Below, piece by piece: positions 52,912-62,486 of a stretch of 64,000 nt of DNA. The notes beneath the pieces were generated by a model. That model searched no databases. It worked only from the letters and a program-made list of their open reading frames with translations, and had not been told where the DNA came from. This stretch comes from Alteromonas profundi (GTDB taxonomy: Bacteria > Pseudomonadota > Gammaproteobacteria > Enterobacterales > Alteromonadaceae): positions 1 through 64,000 of the forward strand of contig NZ_JAAAWN010000022.1 of the NCBI RefSeq assembly GCF_010500865.1, given 5' to 3'. Position numbers and translations under genes: made by a program. Numbering within the stretch: position 1 is the first letter of the stretch; each line of letters begins with the position of its first letter.

Positions 52912-52938
52912 ACAAAGGCCAGATATTCTGGCCTTTGT
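52912..52938 (+). terminator. Hairpin after pyrC
   Basis: Exact 12-base arms ACAAAGGCCAGA and TCTGGCCTTTGT around TAT, 20 bases past pyrC and 18 bases before dbpA. The run after it is short in T, so it may act as an attenuator or RNA-stability element as well. Confidence 0.75.
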
Positions 52939-52956
52939 CATCTTTGGAAAACCGAA

Positions 52957-54336
52957 ATGACAATAGAAACCATCAAGCATTTAGCTATTAACCCAGATAT
53001 CCAGCGCGCGCTGGATAGCCAAGGTATTTATACGCTATCGCCCATTCAAGCTCAGTCGTTACCTCATGCCCTAGAAGGGAAAGACGTTATTGGCCAAGCA
53101 CAAACAGGCAGTGGTAAAACCCTATGCTTTGTTATTCCGGCTTTAGAAACCATTGATGCCAGTAATTTTTCTACGCAGGTGGTGATGCTTTGTCCTACCC
53201 GCGAGCTTGCCGATCAGGTAGCACAGCAATGCCGAAATGCGGCAAAGCAAATAGGGAATATAAAGGTGCTTACTTTATGCGGCGGTCAGCCTATGGGCCC
53301 ACAAATTCAATCGCTTAAGCACGGCGCTCATATTATTGTCGGTACGCCAGGACGTGTTATGGATCACGTTGAGCGTCGCCGTCTCGATTTATCTGAGGTA
53401 AAACTTCGGGTGCTTGATGAAGCTGACCGCATGCTAGATATGGGGTTTGAAGATGCCTTAGGCGTTATTTTTTCGCCGATGAAAAAAGCGGTGCAAACCC
53501 TACTATTTTCTGCCACTTTCACAGAACAAATTGAGCGTATTGCTGATCAATACCTTAAAACACCGGTAACCTGTAAGGTTGAGTCTCAGGTAAGTAAGCC
53601 GTCTATCACTCAGCTAGGCTACAACGTATTACCGCATACCCGTATACAAACATTAAAAGCACTGCTTACACACTACCAACCTAAAAACGCCATTGTCTTT
53701 TGTAATCGCCGGGTTCAAGTAGCTGAAGTGGTTGATGAATTGGTAGCCGAAGGCTTTAGTGCAGCAGGTTTGCAGGGCGATATGGAACAGATAGCGCGTA
53801 CCGCCGTACTTATGCAGTTTGCAAGCGATGCGCTACAAGTATTGGTTGCCACTGATGTAGCGGCACGAGGCTTAGACATAGACGACATAGACTGTGTTAT
53901 TAACTACATGGTAAGTGAAGAGCCGGAAACCCATATCCACCGTATAGGTAGAACGGCCAGAGCCGGTGCGCAAGGTACCGCAATTACACTAGTGGGCCAC
54001 GAAGAAGAGCACTTTTTACGTAAAATTGAGGTGTTGCAAGAAAGCGATATTGAAATGAAAGGGGCGCAGGCGCTGCGATTCCATAAAAATCGCATTGTAT
54101 TGCCTGACTATGTGTGTATTTCCCTTAGTGCAGGTAAAAAACAAAAAATACGCCCAGGTGATCTTGTGGGCGCATTAACTAAAGATGCAGGTATACCGGG
54201 CGATGATGTGGGAAAAATTGCGGTGCAAAACAGTATGAGTTTTGTGGCGGTGAAAGTGCGTAGCGTGAAGCGAGCGATGGCCCACTTTAGAGATGGAAAG
54301 ATTAAAGGCAAACGCGTACGCGCACGCAAACTATAA
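52957..54336 (+). CDS. dbpA: DEAD-box RNA helicase DbpA
   Basis: A 459-residue helicase, matching DbpA (457). Motifs: AQTGSGKT, PTRELADQ, VGTPGRVMDHV, VLDEADRMLDMGF, FSATFTEQ, FCNRRVQVAEV, ATDVAARGLDID and HRIGRTARAG. The C-terminal RNA-binding domain (about 385-459, starting around SAGKKQKIRPGDLVGAL) is the DbpA type that recognises hairpin 92 of 23S rRNA. It acts in large-subunit assembly. Confidence 0.94.
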   Translation: MTIETIKHLAINPDIQRALDSQGIYTLSPIQAQSLPHALEGKDVIGQAQTGSGKTLCFVIPALETIDASNFSTQVVMLCPTRELADQVAQQCRNAAKQIGNIKVLTLCGGQPMGPQIQSLKHGAHIIVGTPGRVMDHVERRRLDLSEVKLRVLDEADRMLDMGFEDALGVIFSPMKKAVQTLLFSATFTEQIERIADQYLKTPVTCKVESQVSKPSITQLGYNVLPHTRIQTLKALLTHYQPKNAIVFCNRRVQVAEVVDELVAEGFSAAGLQGDMEQIARTAVLMQFASDALQVLVATDVAARGLDIDDIDCVINYMVSEEPETHIHRIGRTARAGAQGTAITLVGHEEEHFLRKIEVLQESDIEMKGAQALRFHKNRIVLPDYVCISLSAGKKQKIRPGDLVGALTKDAGIPGDDVGKIAVQNSMSFVAVKVRSVKRAMAHFRDGKIKGKRVRARKL

Positions 54337-54369
54337 TTAGTTATAAAGCAGTATTGAGAAGGAGTGAGC

Positions 54370-54771
54370 ATGTCCGGTGAAACAAATTTAGCGGTATTGT
54401 TGAAAAATTTAATGCCGGTGAAAAAGCCGGGGGAGTACGTATTTGTCAGCGTTGCGCCTAGCCGTGTTACGGCTGAACTGATGATGTCAGCGCTTGCCAC
54501 TTTCAAAGAAAAAGAAGGAATAAGCCTTATTTTAGAGGTTGGGGCAGCAAAAGAGTTTGAATTAACCTATGAAGGCACCTACAGCTGTATCACGTGTGAA
54601 GTGCATTCTAGTTTAGATGCCGTTGGAATGACGGCGGCTATGACGGCAGCGCTTACGCATACCCATATTAGTGCCAATGTAGTAGCAGGTTTTTATCATG
54701 ACCATATCTTTGTGCCGACAACAAAGGCAGATCAAGCCGTAATGGTGCTTTCCTCGCTTTCCTTAGAATAA
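54370..54771 (+). CDS. ACT-like domain protein (DUF2241 type)
   Basis: A 133-residue protein with two ACT-like parts: VKKPGEYVFVSVAPSRVTAELMMSALATFKEKEGISLIL and CITCEVHSSLDAVGMTAAMTAALTHTHISANVVAGFYHDHIFVPTTKADQAVMVL. The N-terminal motif and HDHIFVP tail are typical of DUF2241. The ATG at 54370 follows AAGGAG by 5 bases. Ligand unknown. A bidirectional terminator separates it from the converging peptidase gene. Confidence 0.88.
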   Translation: MSGETNLAVLLKNLMPVKKPGEYVFVSVAPSRVTAELMMSALATFKEKEGISLILEVGAAKEFELTYEGTYSCITCEVHSSLDAVGMTAAMTAALTHTHISANVVAGFYHDHIFVPTTKADQAVMVLSSLSLE

Positions 54772-54793
54772 AGCGTCGTTATAGAGTACCAAT

Positions 54794-54824
54794 AAAAAGG
54801 GCGACATACGATGTCGCCCTTTTT
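54794..54824. terminator. Bidirectional terminator
   Basis: Exact 14-base arms AAAAAGGGCGACAT and ATGTCGCCCTTTTT around ACG. A-run on one side and T-run on the other make it work for both converging genes. Confidence 0.92.
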
Positions 54825-54847
54825 GATCTCATGGGGTTATTTTCCCG

Positions 54848-56908
54848 TTACCAAATTTTCACCCGTTTTTCAGGTGCTAAGTACAGCTCGTCTTCTTTGG
54901 TTACGTCAAACGCCTGGTAGAACTCAGGTACGTTACGCACAGCACCATTGGCACGGAACATAGCCGGTGCGTGGGTATCAGTTTGAATTTGCGTACGCAG
55001 CGCTTCATCACGGTACTTGGTGGCCCATATTTGGCCAAAACCAATAAACACACGCTGATCGCCGCTAAAGCCGTCAATCTCAGGTGCTTGCTTGCCTTCT
55101 AGCGACAAATGGTAAGCCTTCAGCGCAATACTGATGCCCCCTAAGTCTCCGATATTTTCACCGAGTGTGTATTCGCCATTGACGAACAAATCAGGTAAGG
55201 CTTCAAACTGATTGTATTGATCTACTAGGGTGGCGGTGCGGGCCTTAAACTCGCTAAGGTCGGTCTCTGTCCACCAGTTGCGAAGAACACCATCGCCATC
55301 AAAGGTTGAGCCAGAATCATCAAAGCCGTGGCCTATTTCGTGCCCGATAACCGCACCGATACCGCCATAGTTCACCGCATCCTCGGCATTCATGTCAAAG
55401 AAAGGAGGCTGAAGGATTGCAGCTGGAAATACAATTTCATTAGCTGAAGGGTTGTAGTAGGCATTAACCGTTTGTGGGGTCATAGACCATTCGTGCTTCC
55501 AAACGGGTCCACCTTGTTTCTTCAGCATTTCTGCATAGCGCATGTCGGCAGAGCGCTTTAAATTACCAAATAAATCTTGCGCATCAACGGTTAGACCTGA
55601 GTAGTCTTTCCATTGGTTTGGGTAACCAATTTTAACGGTAAACTTCGAAAGTTTATCAAGCGCTTGTTTACGTGTATCGTCGGTCATCCAATCAAGTTGT
55701 TCGATGCTTTCTTTATACGCCAGTAGTAGGTTGTTCACCATTTCTGTCATACGATCTTTGGCTTCAGGTGGAAAATGTTTTTTCACATACACTTTGCCAA
55801 TCACTTCGCCAACATGAGCATTGGTTAAGCCTACCGCACGACGCCATAGTGGGCGCTGTTCTTCTACGCCGCTAAGGGTTTTACTGTAAAATTCGAAGTT
55901 TGCAGTATCGAATTCTTGTGAAAGCTGGCTAGCTGTAGAATTTAATAGCCCCCACTTCAAAAACACCTTCCAGTCTTCTAAAGAGGTTTCAGCAATAAGC
56001 GCATCAATTTGCTTCATGAAATCGCTTTGCAAGAACACGACACTGTCTAATTGCTCAAGCTGCATTTCTTTTAAGAATAACGCCCATGGGAAATTAGGCA
56101 TGTAAGTGTCAAGTTCATCTACACTTACTTTGTTGTAGTTGGCAGCCCAATTACGTACTTGCTCTTTCTTCATATGAAGTTCAGCAATATCGCGCTCCAT
56201 ATCGAACAACATTTGCGCACTTTTGGCCGGCGCATTGAACTTGGCGAGGGTGAACATAGTTTCGATATGTTTTAGGTAGGCATCGCGTATTTTTTGTGAC
56301 GCTTCATCGTCTTTAAAGTAGTATTCCCTATCTGGCAAACCAAGGCCCGATTGCCAGGTATAAATCATGTAATTTTCTGGCGATTTGAAATCAGCTTCTT
56401 GGCCAATTTGAAATGGCGCAACATATCCATAACGATTCGCATAGGCAAAATAACGCGCCAATTCGTCGTAACTGTCTATTGCTTCAATTTTTTCAATGTC
56501 AGCGGTAAGCGGTGTCATACCTAATGCATTGCGCGTGTCCATGTCCATATATGCACGGTAAAAGTCACCCACTTTTTGTTCGTCAGAGCCGTCAACAAAG
56601 TCACCTTCAGATGAACTTCTGATGATCTCCATTACATGGTCTTGTGACTCGTCACGCAAAATGGTGAAAGACCCATAGCTAGACTTATCCGCAGGAATTT
56701 TAAGGTTATCTATCCATTTGCCGTTAACATAACGGAAGAAGTCTTCACCTGGGTCCACAGATAAATCCATATTCTTTTTGATTACGCCAGACTGCAAGGT
56801 TTGTTGCTGCTCGGCTGCTACAGGAGTGGGGGTTTCAGTGGTGGCGTTTTGAGGGCTACATGCCGAAAGTGCGAGTGCTACACCTAGGCTTACTACAGTT
56901 CGTAACAT
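54848..56908 (-). CDS. M13-family zinc metallopeptidase lipoprotein
   Basis: A 686-residue neprilysin-family peptidase. It has a lipobox (LALSACSPQ), the N-terminal VDPGEDFFRYVNGKWIDN, the zinc motif IGHEIGHGFDDSG (HExxH), ENIGDLGGISIALKAY (second Glu, ExxD) and the C-terminal VPEFYQAFDVTKEDELYLAPEKRVKIW. AGGAAG lies before the ATG. It degrades peptides in the periplasm or at the outer membrane. Confidence 0.95.
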   Translation of the reverse strand: MLRTVVSLGVALALSACSPQNATTETPTPVAAEQQQTLQSGVIKKNMDLSVDPGEDFFRYVNGKWIDNLKIPADKSSYGSFTILRDESQDHVMEIIRSSSEGDFVDGSDEQKVGDFYRAYMDMDTRNALGMTPLTADIEKIEAIDSYDELARYFAYANRYGYVAPFQIGQEADFKSPENYMIYTWQSGLGLPDREYYFKDDEASQKIRDAYLKHIETMFTLAKFNAPAKSAQMLFDMERDIAELHMKKEQVRNWAANYNKVSVDELDTYMPNFPWALFLKEMQLEQLDSVVFLQSDFMKQIDALIAETSLEDWKVFLKWGLLNSTASQLSQEFDTANFEFYSKTLSGVEEQRPLWRRAVGLTNAHVGEVIGKVYVKKHFPPEAKDRMTEMVNNLLLAYKESIEQLDWMTDDTRKQALDKLSKFTVKIGYPNQWKDYSGLTVDAQDLFGNLKRSADMRYAEMLKKQGGPVWKHEWSMTPQTVNAYYNPSANEIVFPAAILQPPFFDMNAEDAVNYGGIGAVIGHEIGHGFDDSGSTFDGDGVLRNWWTETDLSEFKARTATLVDQYNQFEALPDLFVNGEYTLGENIGDLGGISIALKAYHLSLEGKQAPEIDGFSGDQRVFIGFGQIWATKYRDEALRTQIQTDTHAPAMFRANGAVRNVPEFYQAFDVTKEDELYLAPEKRVKIW

Positions 56909-57119
56909 TACTTCTTCCTACTTCATTTATGCTAGCACGCCTTTTATAGGCGTTTTTTAAGACCCGCTTTTTTATCATGGGCCTACCAATAGAAAAAGTA
57001 TTTATAGTGAAAATACATAGCTTGTAACAACTTAGCGCGCCAACTTCGCTATAGTAAAAGGCCAGATGTAATTCTGCATACTGATATAGCGTGTGGCTAG
57101 CCATACAGAAGGAGAGCTT

Positions 57120-57734
57120 ATGTTGCCGTTTGATACCGTGTCACCTTGTGAATACGCCGATGCGTTGCCTCGTGAGCAATTTATGCATTACAGTATCAAG
57201 CCACTTTGGCACCCCATACCGCGTATAGCCGGCCCCGCGTTTACCGTTAAATGTGCGCCCGGCGACCATCTTATGCTACACGCAGCAATATACCGTGCTC
57301 AACCTGGCGATATTATCGTAGTAGAAGCGGATGACGAATTTGCCGTAGCTGGGGGAAATGTATGCGCGATAGCCCAGGCGAGGGGAATAAAAGGGTTTGT
57401 TATCGATGGGGTAATACGAGATTTAGCGGAAACCCGTGACAATAAATTTCCAGTGTTCGCCAAGGGGGTAGTACCTAAACCTGGAGCCAAAAAATGTATA
57501 TCGCCGCTAAATCAATCGATAAAGTGTGGCGGTGTAGAGGTAAACCCCACAGATATTATTGTTGCTGATGAAGAAGGTATTGCCGTAATCCCGCACCTAA
57601 GGGCGCAAGATGCGTTCGAAATAGCGAGTGCTCGGGCTAAGAAAGATGAGGCAATGTCGCTTTCTCAATGGCAAGCCCAGCACCACGAAAAAGTTGAGAG
57701 TATTCTGAAAGACCTAGGCTTTAACGATAAATAA
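57120..57734 (+). CDS. RraA/HMG-aldolase family protein
   Basis: A 204-residue protein of the RraA-like family: RIAGPAFTVKCAPGDHLMLHAAIYRAQPGDIIVVEADDEFAVAGGNVCAIAQARGIKGFVIDGVIRDLAE, with the catalytic R-D pair, and GGVEVNPTDIIVADEEGIAVIP. AAGGAG lies before the ATG at 57120; the longer frame from 57093 is not needed. Closer to 4-hydroxy-4-methyl-2-oxoglutarate aldolase-like proteins than to the RNase E inhibitor, because of sequence length and the DGVIRD motif. Confidence 0.85.
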   Translation: MLPFDTVSPCEYADALPREQFMHYSIKPLWHPIPRIAGPAFTVKCAPGDHLMLHAAIYRAQPGDIIVVEADDEFAVAGGNVCAIAQARGIKGFVIDGVIRDLAETRDNKFPVFAKGVVPKPGAKKCISPLNQSIKCGGVEVNPTDIIVADEEGIAVIPHLRAQDAFEIASARAKKDEAMSLSQWQAQHHEKVESILKDLGFNDK

Positions 57735-57949
57735 ACGGGCATTATGCCATTATAGAGTGGCTTTGCCCGTTGTTGGTCGTATTCGATGCCAAATGGCGTT
57801 GGCAAATACCCTATACAGTGGGACAAATGACAGCAGTAAAACATTGCTGAAACCGAGCCTCCACCATGTACAGGGCATCTACCACGTACAGTGCAACTGT
57901 TACTTATAGATAAGTTATGCAAATAAGCAGCAACGCACAGGCATTTCGC

Positions 57950-58498
57950 TTATTCAGCAATAACTCCACAGGCTACACGAGGGCCGCCGCCCCCCAGTTT
58001 TTTGGGTTGATCTGAATAGTTGTCGCCACCGGCATGGATCATTATTGCTTTACCGTGAATATCTTCAAGATCTAATTCTGGCGCAAAAACCGGCTTAGTG
58101 GCATTGCCATTTTCATCCACGTACAAGGCGGGAAGATCGCCTTCATGACCTGACTCCGACCATGGCTCTTTATGATGACCGGTATGTTCTGGGTCATAAT
58201 GACCACCCGCCGCGCCGCCAGGCACTTTTTTACCGTTCTTCATTGTGGCCGAGCAATCGCCATTTTCATGAATGTGAAAGCCGTGAGCGCCAGGCGTTAA
58301 TCCGCTAAGATCAGGCGTGAAAACAACGCCATCGTCATCGTGTTCACGTACTTGTATGGTGCCTATGCTGCTATCGGTTTTTAAATTTTTCATCATAACA
58401 TTAGTCGTGTCGGCTTCTCCTGCCACTGCGATACCAACTGAACTGAGTGCTAACGATACAGCGCCTACCAGCGCGGTTAAACTGCGTCTTTTCATCAT
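57950..58498 (-). CDS. sodC: Cu/Zn superoxide dismutase
   Basis: A 182-residue secreted enzyme with a signal peptide (to about residue 26). Metal ligands are visible in GFHIHENGDC, GGAAGGHYDPEHTGHH, DLPALYVDENG and KAIMIHAGGDNYSDQPKKLGGGGPRVACGVI. The disulfide Cys pair (DCSA, ACGV) is present. AAGGAG lies before the ATG; the second ATG one codon later fits the spacing better. It removes superoxide in the periplasm. Near the copper genes only by chance, as it lies 38 kb away. Confidence 0.95.
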   Translation of the reverse strand: MMKRRSLTALVGAVSLALSSVGIAVAGEADTTNVMMKNLKTDSSIGTIQVREHDDDGVVFTPDLSGLTPGAHGFHIHENGDCSATMKNGKKVPGGAAGGHYDPEHTGHHKEPWSESGHEGDLPALYVDENGNATKPVFAPELDLEDIHGKAIMIHAGGDNYSDQPKKLGGGGPRVACGVIAE

Positions 58499-58925
58499 GC
58501 TCTCCTTTTCTTCGGATCAATATTCTATTAGCTAAATCAGTAGGCAAAAATGCCCGCTTACCTAGTAAAAAAGCATGAACCGCACCAATCCTACTTATTA
58601 GCGTTAACCCGCTGTATACATAGAGGTAATAGCTTGCAATGCGTAACCCATTCGGGTTTATGAAGAGGATAGTGCTTCGAATTAACACACCTTATGAAAA
58701 TGTTACCCGATAGGCTGTCACAAAAAGTTCAGGGCATAAAATAAAGATATACTAACGCGCAGTGAAAAGCGGCAAGCCTTAGTGATTAAAGCTACCGATC
58801 GCAGAACTTAACCTAGCCGTTTATATGAACCAAAATAGTAAAGGTTTTGCCGATAGCGCAGCCTAGATAGTGTAGAATCAGCCAGATATTTTGCAGTTGA
58901 TGTTTAACCATACGAGCGACAGTAC
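58499..58925. other. Divergent intergenic region, sodC and ABC exporter
   Basis: About 430 bases between divergent genes. It must hold both promoters but I see no strong consensus pair. No gene found. Confidence 0.45.
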
Positions 58926-60767
58926 ATGTTTTCATTTTTTGAGCGCCTTACTAAGCCCTTTCCCGATACACTTCCAAGTCAACCTCCAAAGGGAATGGTC
59001 GCTTTCTGTAAGTACTATACCCAAGGTATGTGGGGCGTCATCGCCACTGTGTCTTTATTAAGTGCCATTGTGGCTATGTTAGAAGTCACCTTATTTGGTT
59101 TCCTTGGCCAATTGGTTGATTGGTTTTCAGAACAAAACCGCGATACATTTTTAGCCGAACAAAAATGGACGCTCGTAACCATGGGGCTGACAGTATTAGT
59201 TTTGATCCCCGGCTTTATTTTATTGCGTTCATTGTTTTCACGTCAGTCTTTAATGGGCAATTACCCTATGCGTATCCGGTGGCAAGCCCATCGGTATTTA
59301 CTTAGCCAAAGCCTGACATTTTTCCATAATGAGTTTGCAGGCCGCGTAGCGACCAAAGTAATGCAAACCGCGCTATCAGTAAGAGAAACCGTCACCAAAA
59401 TACTCGACCTGATGGTTTATATCTCGGTGTATTTTATTTCGATGGTCGTGCTTATATTCAGCACCGACTGGCGTCTTGCCGTGCCGCTTATTATTTGGTT
59501 TTTTGTTTATGTAGCAATTTTACGGGTGCTGGTACCAAAGCTAAAAGACGTGTCGCAAAAACAAGCTGATGCGCGTTCTCTTATGACGGGGCGAATTGTC
59601 GATAGTTATACCAATATCACAACAGTAAAACTTTTTTCTCATAGCCGCCGTGAGGCTGATTATGCCCGCGAGAGTATGGACGGCTTTCTCCACACGGTGT
59701 ATCCGCAGATGCGCTTAGTTACGGTGCTCGAGTTTTGCGTAGAAATGGCCAACGCTATTCTTATTTTCTCCATTGGCGCGCTGTCGGTGTATTTATGGCT
59801 AGAAAATATCGCCAGTGCCGGTGACATTGCTATCGCCATTAGTCTGTGTCTTCGATTGAATGGTATGTCACATTGGGTAATGTGGGAAGTATCGGGGCTG
59901 TTTGAAAACCTAGGTACCGTACAAGATGGCATGAATACATTGGCGCAACCGGTAAGTGTAAAAGACAAGCCCAATGCCGATGCGCTGTCCGTTGCTGGCG
60001 GCAGTATTCGTTTTGATAAGGTGAACTTTTCTTACCAAGGGGCTGATAATCAGCCTATTAACGTATTCTCGCAATTAAACTTAACCATTAAACCCGGTGA
60101 AAAGGTGGGGCTAGTAGGGCGTTCGGGGGCAGGGAAGTCTACCTTAGTTAATCTGCTCATGCGTTTTTACGATACCCAAAGTGGGCGAATTATTATAGAT
60201 GGCCAAGATATCACCGAAGTGGGACAAGAAACCCTGCGTGCTAAAATTAGTATGGTGACGCAAGATACCTCGCTCATGCATCGTTCAGTGCGCGACAATA
60301 TTTTATACGGTCGTACCGATGCCACTGAAGAAGAAATGATACGTGCTGCAAAGCAAGCAGAGGCCCACGACTTTATTCTTACCTTAACCGATAGCCAGGG
60401 CAGAACCGGTTACGATGCCCATGTAGGCGAACGGGGTGTGAAGCTTTCTGGTGGTCAAAGGCAACGCGTGGCTATCGCCCGTGTGTTGTTAAAAGACGCC
60501 CCTGTGCTAATTTTAGATGAAGCGACATCAGCGTTAGATTCTGAAGTGGAAGCCGCTATCCAGGCATGTTTAGATAAAGTAATGGAAGGAAAAACCGTGC
60601 TTGCTATTGCACATAGATTGTCGACGATCGCACAGATGGACAGGCTACTGGTGCTAGATAAAGGGCAAATAGTTGAACAAGGCTCTCATAGTGAGTTATT
60701 AGCCCATAACGGTATCTACGCAAAACTGTGGGCGCACCAAACGGGAGGCTTTATTGGGGTTGAGTAA
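58926..60767 (+). CDS. ABC exporter, fused membrane and ATPase subunit
   Basis: A 613-residue half-transporter. The membrane domain (about 25-330) has six helices. The ATPase domain (about 350-600) has GLVGRSGAGKSTLVNLL (Walker A), VKLSGGQRQRVAIARVLLKDAPVLILDEATSALDSE (signature and Walker B) and LAIAHRLSTIAQMDRLLVLDKG. It belongs to the MsbA/ATM1-like group of multidrug or lipid exporters; substrate not clear. It stands alone ahead of tRNA-Trp. Confidence 0.92.
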   Translation: MFSFFERLTKPFPDTLPSQPPKGMVAFCKYYTQGMWGVIATVSLLSAIVAMLEVTLFGFLGQLVDWFSEQNRDTFLAEQKWTLVTMGLTVLVLIPGFILLRSLFSRQSLMGNYPMRIRWQAHRYLLSQSLTFFHNEFAGRVATKVMQTALSVRETVTKILDLMVYISVYFISMVVLIFSTDWRLAVPLIIWFFVYVAILRVLVPKLKDVSQKQADARSLMTGRIVDSYTNITTVKLFSHSRREADYARESMDGFLHTVYPQMRLVTVLEFCVEMANAILIFSIGALSVYLWLENIASAGDIAIAISLCLRLNGMSHWVMWEVSGLFENLGTVQDGMNTLAQPVSVKDKPNADALSVAGGSIRFDKVNFSYQGADNQPINVFSQLNLTIKPGEKVGLVGRSGAGKSTLVNLLMRFYDTQSGRIIIDGQDITEVGQETLRAKISMVTQDTSLMHRSVRDNILYGRTDATEEEMIRAAKQAEAHDFILTLTDSQGRTGYDAHVGERGVKLSGGQRQRVAIARVLLKDAPVLILDEATSALDSEVEAAIQACLDKVMEGKTVLAIAHRLSTIAQMDRLLVLDKGQIVEQGSHSELLAHNGIYAKLWAHQTGGFIGVE

Positions 60768-60790
60768 ACTACGCAAGAGGCATAAAGCGC

Positions 60791-60818
60791 TTGTAACTTG
60801 AAAGTGGTTAAGTATAAT
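60791..60818 (+). promoter_or_regulatory. Promoter of tRNA-Trp-secE-nusG
   Basis: TTGTAA (60791-60796) and TATAAT (60813-60818) with a 16-base spacer, about 95 bases before tRNA-Trp. The -10 is perfect, the -35 four of six. Confidence 0.6.
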
Positions 60819-60912
60819 ACGCCTCCCTCCCTTGCGATACCGCACTTTCCTTCGAAAAGACGCACTTATCACAAGGGTAATGTAAGTAAAATTTGTTAGT
60901 TTAAAACACCAC

Positions 60913-60989
60913 AGGGGTGTAGTTCGAATTGGTAGAACAGCGGTCTCCAAAACCGATGGTTGGGGGTTCGAGTCCCTCCACCCCTGCCA
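60913..60989 (+). tRNA. trpT: tRNA-Trp (CCA)
   Basis: A 77-base cloverleaf: acceptor arms AGGGGTG and CACCCCT, D arm GTTC/GAAC, anticodon loop CTCCAAA with anticodon CCA, T arm with GGGGG TTCGAGT CCCTC, and an encoded CCA end. The G-A pair at the start of the anticodon stem is the only oddity. It sits upstream of secE, a common gammaproteobacterial layout. Confidence 0.96.
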
Positions 60990-61047
60990 GATTTCATGCT
61001 TACGTACAAACGTGAGTTTAACGACGCTGTAGTGCTAGGATCGTGAC

Positions 61048-61425
61048 ATGAGCGAAAAGACGGAAAATCAGTCCAACGGGTTGGACATGTTTAAATGGGT
61101 AATCGTTTTTGCCCTACTTGCAGGGTTAGTTACCGCTAACACTATGTATGGTGAAATTTCGGTACTATACCGTGCGATCGCCGCAGTAGTAGTAGTGGCA
61201 ATCTCAGGCTTTTTGGCAGCATCTACGGTTAAAGGTAGTACGTTCCTAAGCTTTGCTAAAGAATCTCGTACTGAAGTACGCAAGGTTGTTTGGCCTACTC
61301 GCCAAGAAGCTAACCAAACTACGCTAATCGTGCTTGCAGCAACAGCGGTAATGTCACTTATCCTTTGGGGTTTAGACGGTATCATTGTGCGTTTAGTAAG
61401 CTTTGTTACTGGAATAGGAGCATAA
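61048..61425 (+). CDS. secE: Preprotein translocase subunit SecE
   Basis: A 125-residue protein of three membrane helices with the conserved C-terminal part FLSFAKESRTEVRKVVWPTRQEANQTTLIVLAATAVMSLILWGLDGIIVRLVSFV. Same size as E. coli SecE (127). AGGATC lies before the ATG. It is followed by nusG after 3 bases and forms the SecYEG channel clamp. Confidence 0.97.
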   Translation: MSEKTENQSNGLDMFKWVIVFALLAGLVTANTMYGEISVLYRAIAAVVVVAISGFLAASTVKGSTFLSFAKESRTEVRKVVWPTRQEANQTTLIVLAATAVMSLILWGLDGIIVRLVSFVTGIGA

Positions 61426-61428
61426 CGT

Positions 61429-61977
61429 ATGTCTGAAGAAGCAATTAAGAAAAGATGGTACGTAGTACAAGCATATTCTCAGTATGAAGCGCGTGTTAAA
61501 AAGACGCTGCTTGAATACATAAAAATGCACAATATGGAAGAATACTTCGGTCAGGTTTTAGTACCAACGGAAGAAGTGGTAGAGATGCGTGCAGGCCAAA
61601 AGCGTAAATCTGAGCGCAAATTCTACCCAGGTTATGTTTTGGTTGAGATGGCGATGAATGAAGATTCATGGCACTTAGTGAAAAGTGTGCCTCGCGTACT
61701 TGGCTTTATCGGTGGTACATCAGATCGCCCAATGCCAATTACCCAAAAAGAAGCCGACGCTATCTTAAATCGTCTTGAAGAAAATGTTGATAAGCCAAGA
61801 CCAAAAACCTTGTTCGAACCAGGCGAAGTGGTACGTGTTACCGACGGTCCTTTTGCCGACTTCAACGGTGTAGTAGAAGAAGTAGACTACGAAAAGAGCC
61901 GCGTAAAAGTATCGGTGCTTATCTTCGGTCGCTCAACACCGGTAGACCTAGAATTTGGTCAGGTAGAAAAAGGCTAA
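61429..61977 (+). CDS. nusG: Transcription elongation and termination factor NusG
   Basis: A 182-residue protein (E. coli 181). NGN domain: [24 protein letters not shown], then [34 protein letters not shown] domain: [53 protein letters not shown]. Co-transcribed with secE; a terminator follows. Confidence 0.98.
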   Translation: MSEEAIKKRWYVVQAYSQYEARVKKTLLEYIKMHNMEEYFGQVLVPTEEVVEMRAGQKRKSERKFYPGYVLVEMAMNEDSWHLVKSVPRVLGFIGGTSDRPMPITQKEADAILNRLEENVDKPRPKTLFEPGEVVRVTDGPFADFNGVVEEVDYEKSRVKVSVLIFGRSTPVDLEFGQVEKG

Positions 61978-62000
61978 TCGCTTTTTACTTGTACCCATTG

Positions 62001-62028
62001 AAAAAACCTGCTTCTTGCAGGTTTTTTT
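62001..62028 (+). terminator. Rho-independent terminator after nusG
   Basis: AAAAAACCTGC and TGCAGGTTTTTT-type arms around TTCT, followed by more T. It ends the secE-nusG transcript 24 bases after the nusG stop. Confidence 0.9.
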
Positions 62029-62367
62029 ATCTCTGCTCGTTAACCTTGACTTGATAAAAGTCTTCTAAAGGAACAAGTAAGTAGGCGGGTAACGTCAGTG
62101 CGATAATAAACGCGTAATGACGCCATTAACCACTATTACTCATATAAGCTATACCAGCGCACCTAGGCTCATGTTCATTTTTGGGGGCTCATATGCTTCG
62201 CCTTGTTCTTAAGTTTGACGCACTTACCTAGTTTAACTTTTTGATTTTATTTAACTTTGTTTTGCTGTTCTTGAACGTGCTATAACCTAATCACCGTATC
62301 TTCATTATTATTACTACCGTCTTGTTTTGAAACTGCCCCTAAGATCGTTTTTTAAACACTTTAACCC

Positions 62368-62396
62368 TTGCATAATGATTACCCACCTTATATAAT
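62368..62396 (+). promoter_or_regulatory. Strong promoter of the rplK ribosomal-protein operon
   Basis: TTGCAT (62368-62373) and TATAAT (62391-62396) with a 17-base spacer, about 90 bases before rplK. A perfect -10 and four of six in the -35. GC-rich GCGCGCCC follows as a likely discriminator, typical of stringently controlled ribosomal promoters. Confidence 0.8.
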
Positions 62397-62486
62397 GCGC
62401 GCCCTTTTAAACGGAAACGGGAAGCCGATTGAGCAAATATTCTCTGTATTTGCGAGGCGTTAGACCCAAACAAGAGAGCATTTAAA

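Larger units (their letters stand above)
61978..62486. other. Intergenic region, nusG to rplK
   Basis: About 510 bases holding the nusG terminator and the rplK promoter. The middle 300 bases contain no recognised gene. The gap is longer than the about 160 bases in E. coli. Confidence 0.55.

Noticed and set aside
57734..57771. AACGGGCA/TGCCCGTT hairpin after the RraA-like gene as a terminator
   Set aside because: The loop is 22 bases and no T run follows, so support is weak.
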